Source: Halisarca cf. caerulea
Lineage: Eukaryota; Porifera; Demospongiae; Chondrillida; Halisarcidae
Direction of reading: 5' to 3'
NCBI GenBank assembly: GCA_963170055.1
Contig: CAUJGJ010000428.1
Coordinates: 20,001 to 84,000, forward strand
DNA length: 64,000 nt
Both the position numbers and the translations under genes were made by a program. Positions 1 to 23,361 of this stretch are shown here, piece by piece (positions within the stretch are counted from its first letter, which is position 1; the number at the start of each line of letters is the position of its first letter). The notes beneath the pieces are model-generated. The model made no database searches, was not told where the DNA came from, and saw only the letters and a list, made by a program, of their open reading frames with translations.

Positions 1-322
1 GATACAGTTTAGGGTTGCTTGAGCAACATGAAGAACCCTGACAACACAAATAGGTTTGGAAAGCTATCAAAAGTTGCTATGCTAATTCTTGTCATACCAC
101 ACTCCAACTGCAGAAGAAGAGCGAGTTTTCAGCTTGGTAACAAAGAACAAAACTAACTTCAGACCAAATCTACAACTGGATGGTACACTTGCTAGCTTGA
201 TATCAGTGAAGCTAGCAAACTCTTCACCTTGTCAGTCATATGAACCCCCAAAAGAAGTTATTGAATCAGCCAAAAAAGCAACAATGGTCTATAACCGTGC
301 CCACAGCAGCAAACACCAATGA
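1..322 (+). pseudogene. hAT-family transposase C-terminal remnant
   Basis: The translation around 55-322 matches the C-terminal dimerisation region of hAT/ZBED-type transposases as I remember it: a hydrophobic run ending in PHSN, then ERVFSLV, then NKTNFRPNL. The two parts lie in different frames. PHSN is followed by a shift of frame near 110-115 before EERVFSLV, so the ORF is broken. The fragment starts at the window edge, so the upstream DDE core and any BED finger are not visible. It ends at a stop at 320-322. It sits about 480 bp upstream of GABA transaminase copy 1 and looks like a dead insertion. The family call is from memory of motif patterns. Confidence 0.6.
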
Positions 323-800
323 TTATTATTAAATTGAATGTCCAACACTTTAGGATTAACCATACAACTTCTAATGAATCACATTCTTAGACTAGTAATC
401 TGCATACATGTGTATTTCATTGTACTTGACATTGTCAAAGTCCTGCATACTTGAACTCATGCAGGTGTTATTGTAAAGCTAGCATCGACAGGTCTCACTC
501 CTGACCTAGGAAATCTCACTCATGCTGAGGACATGCCTCACTCATACAGATTAATTAGGTTGGCATCTCTGCTAGTAAGACCCTTTTCAATGCAGGTGAA
601 TCACGAGGGAGGCGCTAAACTCTCCTTCGCATCAGTTTAGAGCCGGAATTGTAACCTTTATCGCGCTATGTAAACCTATGAATTTTAATCGATATTATAT
701 CTAGCTGATCATGAGAGACGACTCTGACGAGAGTGGGCGAAAAGACGAAAACGTGTTCTTGCTGTGTTTTCTGCACCTACTTAATAATTAACAGTACGTT
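323..800 (+). other. Upstream region of GABA transaminase copy 1
   Basis: This gene-free stretch lies between the hAT remnant and the first ATG at 801. The last 200 bases are richer in CG dinucleotides than the surroundings (for example 600-770), which fits a promoter and 5' UTR. I see no clear TATA box. No sequence resembling the TACO1-side promoter of copy 2 is present, so the two GABA transaminase copies probably have different promoters. Confidence 0.35.
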
Positions 801-13264
<12,464 letters not shown>

Positions 13265-14761
13265 CAACTTCTGGCAACTGTGCATAAAAGAGTAAATTTC
13301 CAATTGTATAAGCTAGATCACTGATCTCACCGCTTCTTGTACTTCACTAGCTGGCCATGGTCTATAGTGGCATGTATAATAATATTATAATTAATTATTA
13401 TTATATGCAATATTCATAAGTATATATATGGCAAGCAAATATAATTTATGAAGGTTAAAATTGGTTATATTTATATATAATGATATACTTATGTGTAAGC
13501 CCCAGCTGCAGCCCAATCAATTGATCACGCATGCACCGAGTGCACGATTAGACCTAGCTGGCACATCACTGCCCTGTACTATAGTGAATCCCTATAACTG
13601 CATGATACATTATGTTTTTAATTTAGTGCACACATAAGGCCTAATTGTATTAATTTTATATAACATGTAAAATATGATTTATACACCCATGTGTATAATT
13701 ACATATAATTATTATACAAATGATTTTATATAATATTATAATTGTTATACATATATATGTATATAATATATATATAATATTTATAATATTATAGTTGCTC
13801 CAGCATGCATGCATGCATGGCTGCATGCATGGATGAAGTCTCTTCCATAGTACTAGAACATGCATGCATTAATTACCTTTGTGTGGTAAATCACATGCGA
13901 TCTATAAGCTGCTAGGCCGGTGCATGAGTTGTATGGTCCAATATTTTTGGATACAATTTAAAATATGCATGGCTGTATGGTTTTATCATAGAACTGCATT
14001 TATAGGATTGGTGATTGTGGATTAATTGCATTAATTTTATATATATGAACAGAAGTATAATAATACAATATATCCGAATGTAATATAAGATTCGATCTGT
14101 ATTATATTTATCTATCATAAATTTCAATGAGCGGGTTGATTTGAGAGCCTTTGAAGTGGCAGCCCAAACCTCCACAGCAATGTACATCATGATGTATACA
14201 TACACTTCAGAAACATATATACTATACCGTATAGGGCTTTAATTCTCGCATGGTTTAATACTCTCGGTATTCACGGATTGTAAGCCATCGGCGAAAGTTT
14301 AGACCCACGAAATTTATATCAGGCTCTTGTGCAATGGCAAAACATGGCCGTCCACAAATATTAAAATGCAAAAATCGCTAAAAGCCAAAATCCGTGAAAT
14401 TTACACCCCACAAAAAAATAAGGGCATACAGTGTATATATATATACACTACGCAGAATGGGGGGGGATTCAAGAGCTGAGAAACTATGAAATGAACCCAT
14501 TATAAGGTTCATGCAGGTCTCTGCATACAGAACAATGTGACAAATTATATAACACCATGCAGCAGCATGTGCATGCATGTTTCACAATACTCATTAGTGA
14601 ACTTTGTTTTTGTTTTCAATTTGTTGAACTGAAAATGTGTTAATTCAGTCACCTGTAAGACTGTAAAGTACATATGCTCGTATAGTTATAGATGCGTACT
14701 ATATGCACTTCTATCAGCAAGTGGCAATTGCATGATCGGTGATCAATAATAACAATAAATT
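13265..14761. other. AT-rich intergenic region between ABAT copy 1 and TACO1
   Basis: The two genes converge here. The sequence is strongly AT-rich with TATA runs at 13380-13460 and 13660-13790 and gcatgcatgc words. A MITE-like segment lies at about 14225-14435. No gene was recognised. Confidence 0.5.
14225..14435. mobile_element. Probable MITE
   Basis: The left end (ataccgtatagggctttaa) and right end (aagggcatacagtgtat) are imperfect inverted repeats around a unique interior of about 180 bp. Their TA-ACAGT character resembles the other pogo-like MITEs in the window, but the interior is different. Confidence 0.4.
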
Positions 14762-17700
14762 TTACATCTTGCACTTAAAATTATTATACACATTGACAAC
14801 TTCCGGGTGCTTTTGTAGATCATCAATCAATGTCATTGCCTGAACATAGGCTTCTTCTTCTAAAATAACATGACTGTTAGCAATGTATGAAATGTAAGAA
14901 GACAGAATGTCAAACAGTTTAAGGGTCAAAAACTTCTTACGAACACTTGCAAATTCATCAGCTGGGCAATATATTGTCACTAGTCCAGAGTCAGAATCCT
15001 TATCAATGTCTTCAACATCAAGATCTACTGCAAGCTTCATCATGTCATCATCCCCCAGGTCAGGAGCCTTTATCTCCAATATACCCTTTCTTGTAAACAT
15101 GAACAATGAGGATCCAGGCTCTCCCAGAAAAGCCCTATACACAAGGAAGCAAGTATACTATCACCCGTTACTGCTGTAAGGATTGTCTGACGCGTTGAGA
15201 AAATTGTGACTTCTACCAAATGACATACAACCCACACACCAGCTCATGAGGTGACGACTCTGATGTTGTTTGGATTGATTCACAAACATTTAAAGACTGC
15301 AATGATACCTCTTTAATACAATGGGGCTTGCAAAAATTGTCAAATTTTGAGGTTGTCCAATCACAGAGTAAATTTTAGTATGCTTTAATATGATGACTGT
15401 ACCTTACAAGATGGTCAGATTAGAGAGAATGTCAGATTATAGAGCTGTCGGATGACAGAGGTTGTACTGGATCTCCCCACAGAGACCACCTTTTAGATAC
15501 CCCCGTACAGTAAGGGACAAATCAACAGAACAGAGTTCACTGACTGTAAGTATATATATACTTTGCTTTTCAATACAAAATTTTCAGGAACTGTGGATTC
15601 ACCTACTCAGAAACATACCACAAAACAATGCATCTACATACCCCTTCTTCTCAAGCAAAGATTTCAGTTCTGGTCTAGTTCGATTTCTGTTGTTAGTGAC
15701 AGCCTCAATAATAAAATGATAGCCTTCGCTGCTTTGGCCTTCAAATGTCACTGGATCTCCTCGACATTCCAATTTTCTTCTAGCTGAATCTAAGGCCTTT
15801 TCAATGGTGTCCTTGGGCATACCTACATGTAAACAATATCATTTGGCTGGAAATGCTCACATGAAGAAAAGGTGACATTGGGCTTTTCTTCACAGGATTT
15901 TACAAGAATTCCATACACAATATTGTTGTAGGACCCGGAATGGTCGCCAACTTCAGTGCTTACTACAGATTATATAAAATAGTCAGACTTCACTTATCCA
16001 CACGGCTGTTCTGGGTGAAATTGTTGATAAAATGAGGAAACTGGATAAATGAGGGAGCAGTAGCATAGTGTACAGTAGCAATACCAGGTATTGTTACAGT
16101 AGATGTGTTTCAGTAGAAACTACTGTGGAATTTTAAAGGTGAGGGAACTGGTTACCCAAGATAAGTGAGGTCCCACCGTATACAACTACCAGAACATTTC
16201 AGACGGAATAGAAACATGTTTTGCAGTGCATGTACACAAGTTCACGAAACAAACAGTAGACGGAAAAACACAGAGAACAAGTATCCATTTGCCAGGCACA
16301 CTACACACTAGTCCAGCCAGCTGTGACCCACAATCATACGCAAGCACCCAGCGCTTGGTACGAACATGAATCACAGCTGGCAGGACTAACTACACACTCT
16401 TAATGTTAAATCTGACAGGATTTATTTGCTAAAATGCACATGTACGGTAACCATCAAGTAATATCAGTATATATGTTCATGCAGTGACAATATGAACACT
16501 AACACAGCTCACCATAGGTAGGGCTGTATGGAAATTTGAATGATACAAATACGAATTAAACAGAAATAATGGCAGATATAACCACTACCATCACAATAAT
16601 CAGAACAATTGGATGCTATTGACCAATTATGCATGCAGTGTTAAAAATTAAGGAGCAAATGGTGGATGGACAAATCATTATCATTTTGGGTTAGACAATT
16701 TCAGCTTTGCTGGGGATAGCCATACGAACCAGACCCACCACGCTCTGTGACGTCATACGGCGTACGTATGACGTCACAGAGCGTGAGGGGTCTGGTTCTG
16801 AGACTATGCTTGGGAGTGCACATGTGCCACAGTAGATGTGCATCAACAAATAATGAAAGCATGGATAGAAATTCTCAGTACAAATGACTTGATAACATCA
16901 CTGTGTGTATATGAAATGAGCAGTTAGGTAGTGCTCAGCAAAATGTCTGATCCAAATCTTTTTGGGTTGGACAAATGCAAAATGACTGGACAACATCTGA
17001 CTTATTTTTAACACCTGTGTATGGTCATTGGAAAGTACAGTATAAATTCACTAGTCTTACAGACACATTACAGCCATGGCAGGTTCTGCGTGACCAAGTT
17101 ATTACTGTTGTATACGTGTGTAAGCAGTAAGGCACTGGTCTGAGAACCAGACACCAACCCATGCGCCATTATACGTACATACATAATAATATGTCTGTAT
17201 ATAAAAGGCAGGCACATTCGAGTCTGGTTTGCAAGACCACATAGTGAGACACTGCTACAGGCCAGACCAGGAAGAGTGACGGACAGGTAATAACTGTAGG
17301 CTGTCCTTCACTGAGAAATGTCCTACACTTAATCTCACAACAGTCACGTTAACTAGGAGACTCTCCATATCTATGAACTACTCCACGAACCACTTCTCAA
17401 AGAATTGTAAAGTCTGCAGTATGTACACATGGTAGGTTACATGTCTGCAGCATGTACACACGGTAGGCTACATGTCTGCAGTATACACACATGGTAGGCT
17501 ACATGTCTACAGTATGAACACATGGTAGGCTACATGTCTGCAGTATGTACACACGGTAGGCTACATGTCTGCAGTATGTACACACGGTAGGCTACATGTC
17601 TGCAGTATACACACATGGTAGGCTACATGTCTACAGTATGAACACATGGTAGGCTACATGTCTGCAGTATGTACACACGGTAGGCTACATGCATGTTACA

Positions 17701-18015
17701 CAAAAACAAGTAATGTATAATCCTTCCATGCAGAACTTCTTTACCCTCTTTCTTTGCTCTAGCTAGTATCCATGATAATTTCAAATTACTATCCGGGTCA
17801 AATCCACCAACCAATGCCGCCTTTTGCATCTCAGCACTCAGTTTCCCAAAAATCTTGGAACGAGTTAAATCAGCAGAGAGCTTTTTGTGTTTGATCTGGG
17901 ACCATTTGTTATGACCTGCATATCTCCTGCAAGACAAACCAGTTCGAACTACATCCAATCTTAAACTACCGGTAAAAATAACAGCAGACGATCGGACAGT
18001 GCAAAGTGTCGCCAT
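14762..18015 (-). CDS. TACO1: TACO1 / YebC-family translational activator (3 exons)
   Basis: The TACO1/YebC family acts in mitochondria; human TACO1 supports translation of cytochrome c oxidase subunit I. Exons on the minus strand are 17745-18015, 15642-15822 and 14762-15134, with compatible phases, giving 274 aa (human about 297). Visible motifs are the hallmark AGHNKWSQIKHKK after a basic leader, DPDSNLKLSWILARAKKE, MPKDTIEKAL, and a C-terminal half with GEPGSSLFMFTRKG and ALTIDDL-like text. The MATLCTVRSS start is followed by an Arg-rich presequence. The gene lies between the two GABA transaminase copies on the opposite strand. Its ATG is 62 bp from that of copy 2. Intron 1 starts with a 31 bp minisatellite about 55 bp past the donor. 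Confidence 0.92.
15300..15466. mobile_element. MITE related to the CTAATCTGACA family
   Basis: It opens with gatacctctttaatacaatg and ends with gatgacagaggttgtactg, with internal words gtcagattagagagaatgtc. The ends are degenerate inverted repeats. Both halves resemble sequence flanking the hAT-like insert at 11947-12555. It lies in TACO1 intron 2. Confidence 0.45.
15979..16181. mobile_element. Pogo/Tigger-like MITE, second copy
   Basis: It starts tagtcagacttcacttatcc, ends ataagtgaggtcccaccgta, and shares the interior of the elements at 5700 and 48093 (aaatgagggagcagtag...agtagaaactact). It lies in TACO1 intron 1. Confidence 0.6.
16717..16806. mobile_element. Foldback MITE (TAGTCT family), copy C
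   Basis: A 90 bp palindrome. The right end reads inward TAGTCTCAGAACCAGACCCC and the left end is a decayed equivalent (TAGCCATACGAACCAGACCC). The arms contain CTGTGACGTCATAC and the loop is only a few bases. The flanks tgctgggga (16708-16716) and tgcttggga (16807-16815) are a 9 bp duplication with one mismatch. It lies in TACO1 intron 1. Confidence 0.75.
17412..17691. repeat. 31 bp minisatellite with four-unit higher-order pattern
   Basis: Nine tandem 31 bp units with core gtctgcagtatgtacacacg. Units differ at a few positions, and units 2-5 appear identical in order to units 6-9, a 124 bp higher-order repeat. It lies in TACO1 intron 1. Confidence 0.85.
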
Positions 18016-18077
18016 TTTATTTCTACGACTCAACTCATTATTTTTGTTGGTTAAGACATAGATTCTCAAACCATATT
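18016..18077. promoter_or_regulatory. Divergent TACO1-ABAT copy 2 intergenic promoter
   Basis: Only 62 bases separate the TACO1 ATG (minus strand, at 18015) and the ABAT copy 2 ATG (18078). Both 5' UTRs and the shared promoter must overlap or extend into the neighbouring gene. No TATA box is obvious. Confidence 0.6.
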
Positions 18078-18562
18078 ATGGCGACAGCGCTTCGTATCGC
18101 GAGACTGTCTCGTGTAGTCGGCTCAAGAAATGGATCCGGAGTGACTCGATACCTTTCAAGTGGTCTAGGTGAGTGCTGTCTCTTCCTTCCAGAATCCTGG
18201 TGTTTATAGAAACAGGGAAATAACTGTATCCTTTAAATCTCGGATCCCTGGTGCTAGACAAACGTTAAAACCCTGTTTGATGGAAACCACCAGTACTGCT
18301 ATTCAGTAATATTAACCTCGCGAAACACTGATGCAAAAACCGTATCAGTGCTATGTGTATAGCTACTGTGCGGTGCATTTGAGTTGCTGGATAAAAGCGA
18401 GCGAGTCGCATCAGCTCAGCAGGAGTGAGATGCACATGAGCTGACAGTGATGGTGATGTTTATCTTCTTTAATTGTTCCTATATATCATAGCTCCTATGG
18501 CACCCACGTATCATACTTTAACCAGTGCTTCTTGTAAGATGTATTGAATAATAAGGACCTAC

Positions 18563-18607
<45 letters not shown>

Positions 18608-21600
18608 TGATAGATAGATAGATATTATTTATGCAGGAAAACCTGTCAGCTCAATATGGCAGGTCTACCCAGGTATCCTGCAGGTATACTACTAGGTCCT
18701 TGGGGCGTAGTGTAGTTGTGGTATGTCTCCTTATTGCTAACTTCGACTAGGTGGCTATAGGTACGAAGACTATGTGGTTATGTGGGCTTGTTACATAGTA
18801 TTTTATACAGAGCAGGATTGGAGGAAATAGCAGCTTACCTTTGCGCATGGGACATGATTATGCAGTCTGCACGTAGGGCTTCAGATGATGTCATTGTTAC
18901 TGTTATTAGAAGATGACCACAACATAAACTGTGCAACTTTGATTGTTGTGATGTAGCCTCTTGTTGTGGTGTGGTCTGTACACAGGTATTATTATCACTA
19001 TAATCATGAATATTATTATCTAGAGGTATAACCTACTGTCCAAAATTTTTGCAAGATTTGCATAAATCACTTGAAAGTCGACTATTTGCATTTTTATTTT
19101 CACGACTGCGTGTAGGTTCTTAGTCTAGAGAGCCAGGCCAAGCCAGCATTCACGAATAAAATTTCAATCCGAACCCATTCATGAAATATGCGACGTAATA
19201 AAGTCCCACAAAAATTTTGGACAGTTCGGTAATACCCATAGGTAGAAACAGTGATGAAGCTGATGATCTTCAGCCTTGTACACTGCATGATGGTCTACCT
19301 TCTGAACTAGAAAGCCCATCCAGTAGGCAAGGTCACAGGTCATGATTGTGACTGCACTGCTGCTCACTCGCTTGTGCCTGCACTGCTGCTCACTCACTTG
19401 TGACTGCACTGCTGCTCAGTCCCTTGTGACTGCACTGCTGCTCAGTCCCTTGTGACTGCACTGCTGCTCACTCACTTGTGACTGCACTGCTGCTCACTCG
19501 CATGTGACTGCACTGCTGCTCACTCGCTTGTGACTGCACTGCTGCTCACTCACTTGTGACTGCACTGCTGCTCACTCGCATGTCACTGCACTGCTGCTCA
19601 CTCCCTTGTGACTGCACTGCTGCTCACTCACTTGTGACTGCACTGCTGCTCACTCACTTGTGACTGCACTGCTGCTCACTCACTTGTGCCTGCACTGCTG
19701 CTCACTCACTTGTGCCTGCACTGCTGCTCACTCACTTGTGCCTGCACTGCTGCTCACTCACTTGTGACTGCACTGCTGCTCACTCACTTGTGACTGCACT
19801 GCTGCTCACTCCCTTGTGACTGCACTGCTGCTCACTCACTTGTGACTGCACTGCTGCTCACTCACTTGTGCCTGCACTGCTGCTCACTCACTTGTGACTG
19901 CACTGCTGCTCACTCCCTTGTGACTGCACTGCTGCTCACTCACTTGTGACTGCACTGCTGCTCACTCACTTATGACTGCACTGCTGCTCACTCACTTATG
20001 ACTGCACTGCTGCTCACTCACTTGTGACTGCACTGCTGCTCAGTCCCTTGTGACTGCACTGCTGCTCAGTCCCTTGTGACTGCACTGTTGCTCACTCGCA
20101 TGTGACTGCACTGCTGCTCAGTCCCTTGTGACTGCACTGCTGCTCACTCGCTTGTGGCTGCACTGCTGCTCACTCACTTGTGACTGCACTGCTGCTCACT
20201 CACTTATGACTGCACTGCTGCTCAGTCCCTTGTGGCTGCACTGCTGCTCACTCACTTGTGACTGCACTGCTGCTCACTCGCTTGTGACTGCACTGCTGCT
20301 CACTCACTTGTGACTGCACTGCTGCTCACTCACTTGTGACTGCACTGCTGCTCACTCACTTGTGGCTGCACTGCTGCTCACTCACTTGTGGCTGCACTGC
20401 TGCTCACTCATTTATGACTGCACTGCTGCTCACTCACTTGTGCCTGCACTGCTGCTCAGTCACATGTGACTGCACTGCTGCTCACTCGCTTGTGACTGCA
20501 CTGCTGCTCACTCACTTGGTGCATGAATTAACAAACACTATGTTGTTTTGGCACTTTCACTGGCTCACTACATGTGTAAACATACTCTGTTTTGCTTTTT
20601 AGTTCTACACAGGCAGGTTATTGTTATGGAAGTTTTAAATAATCCACTTTCCAAGAAATGGCAACATACAGCCAGAATCGAATGTATGATAGGAACCTCA
20701 AAGCAAGTGTGATAGAGTTGTTCTCCAATGTACATAGTGGGTCAAGTCCCTCACAATGTAGTGGGTGTAGTCCCTCACAATGTAGTGGGTGTGGGGCCTC
20801 ACAATGTAGTGGGTGTGGGGCCTCACAATGTAGTGGGTGTGGGGCCTCACAATGTAGTGGGTGTGGGGCCTCACAATGTATTGGGTCAAGTCCCTCACAA
20901 TGTAGTGGGTGTGGGGCCTCACAATGTAGTGGGTCAAGTGCCTCACAATGTAGTGGGTGTGGGGCCTCACAATGTAGTGGGTCAAGTCCCTCACAATGTA
21001 GTGGGTGTGGGGCCTCACAATGTAGTGGGTGTGGGGCCTCACAATGTAGTGGGTGTGGGGCCTCACAATGTAGTGGGTGTGGTGTCTCACAATGTAGTAG
21101 TGGGTGTGGTGTCTCACAATGTAGTGGGCGTGGTACCTCAATGTAGTGGGTGTGGTTCTCACAATGTACATAGTGTAGTCTGGCCTGCTTCGACCGTCCC
21201 ACATACATGCTGGGGCATACATGGGACGGTTGTAGCATGCCAGAGTAACAATCAGTGCTGTTCTCCACCTGCGTACGTACGTACTGTACATACAAGCTAT
21301 TGTCACCATATATGCAGAATGGTCTCTCTTACTGAACTACTCGAAATATGGAAGCCTCTAGCTTGCTTGCAAGCATTGTGTTGGTCCAGGTAGATGTATA
21401 GTGATGTAAATTTAGAATTTTCAATTCCCAGAGTGACTGCTACAAGGTACGTAGTCTCATTGACTAGTTCCCAGCCCTACTTCAGGCCACCATTTTATTC
21501 TCATCAGGAATGGTGGCTGGAAGTGGGTCTGGGAACGAGACTACTGGAAGGAGGGCAGGGAACGAGACTACTGGAAGGGGGGCAGGGAACGAGACTACTG

Positions 21601-23313
21601 GAAGGAGGGCAGGGAACGAGACTACTGGAAGGGGGGCAGGGAACGAGGCCACTGTATTCTGTAACTACCACAACTGTGTTTGCGTTGTCTAGCCTCAAGT
21701 CTGAAGGATGTTGATGGACCATACACAAGTCCTAAGGTTGTCACAAGCAGTGTTCCAGGTCCAAAGAGCCAGAAACTCATGCAGGAAATGTCAGAAATGG
21801 TGGTACGTACTTACACCATTGTACTGGTTCGATCATTACATTTGATACACAGCCATCCTTACTGTACAGTATGTACGTACGTTGGTACGTATGTGCCTGA
21901 TCAAGAGTGACTCTCTGACACTTTTCTAGCACACAACACTTCAGTGCTATACCAGACCTTGCTACGTCCATACACATGATACTTTGATGTCCTGCATGAG
22001 GATTCTTTATTGTATAGTCTGCATTGCCGCATGCATCCTGTGTCAATATACAATCGGTATCATTTGCAAATCATTGTTTGCCTCATGTAATATGTATCTT
22101 AGCATACATGCGCATGAAAGTATATACTGAAGAGTTGTGCTGTCAGCATATTAGCATTACCATATACGTAGTGCTAAATTTTCGAGGAGCTTAACTTTCG
22201 TGTTTTTCAAAGATGAGTGCTGGAGCGTAAAATTTGCACGCTGTGAAAAATTGGTGCACTGCTTTGCAGGAAGCAGCTGAATGACAGACCCACAAAATTT
22301 ATAATGCTGCGAATATTTCAAAAGTGGCCAACCCTGAAAATTAGCTTCTCAAAAATTTAGTGCTATACAGTACACCCAACTTATGTATTGGTAGTACTTT
22401 TTGAGTGCAACAAGAAATTCTACTACTACGTATGTATGTACACGTACGTACGTACGTATGTGCATAATACGTAATTAGGTCCATATAATATTGTCTTACA
22501 TGTATCTACTACACCTTCTAGCAAACAGGTACAGTGCAATTCTTTGTTGATTTTGAGAAGTCTAAAGGGAACTACGTAGTGGATGCTGACGGCAATGTGC
22601 TTTTGGACACTTATACAAACATTTCATCAATTCCTATTGGTATATACAGACTGACAGTGTATGACATTGTACGTATGTTTTGAGTATTGAATATGTTCCT
22701 ATTTGTATTCTGTAACATAGGTTACAATCATCCAGCATTGGTGAAGGCATCACAGAAGCCAGAAACACTTGTGAGTGAAGCTACTGCTATTCCACAGTCA
22801 GTGCATCTGTACTACATACGTATGTGTGTGTGTGTACTCACTCTGAAAAACCACCCTTAGGAACCTGCTAAAAGTGGTCTCTGACTAGGGGGAATTTACT
22901 ATGACATACATAGGTACTACCATAGATACCCAAACCATGGTACTACATACGTACATTTGTGACCAACAAAGTCAGTCCTACAAAAGAAGTCTTCTTTCAC
23001 ACACATATGTACAGTATCTCTCAAAGGGGTATTACTGTAAATGATCCTGCTTCTGTGTGTGTACACCTTTGATGTTGACTCGATGAAGTGTTCCCATCTT
23101 GCAGAGGTCATTGGTTTCTCGTCCTGCACTCGGGATCCACCCTCCAGTGGACTATGTGTCCATGGTCAAGAAGAGTTTGATGGCAGTAGCTCCTCCTGGG
23201 CTCAGTGCAGTCACTCCAATGATGTGTGGAAGTTGCTCTGTGGAGAATGCTCTCAAGGCTGCAATGATACTCTACATGGTAAAAAGGGTGCATTCATACA
23301 CACACGCACATGT

Positions 23314-23361
<48 letters not shown>

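Noticed and set aside
17412..17691. Possible CRISPR-like array (31 bp units)
   Set aside because: Units are directly adjacent with no unique spacers, in an animal intron. It is a minisatellite.
20624..21393. Long Cys/Gly- and Pro/His-rich ORFs
   Set aside because: Periodic translation of the 24/21 bp minisatellite within ABAT copy 2 intron 1.
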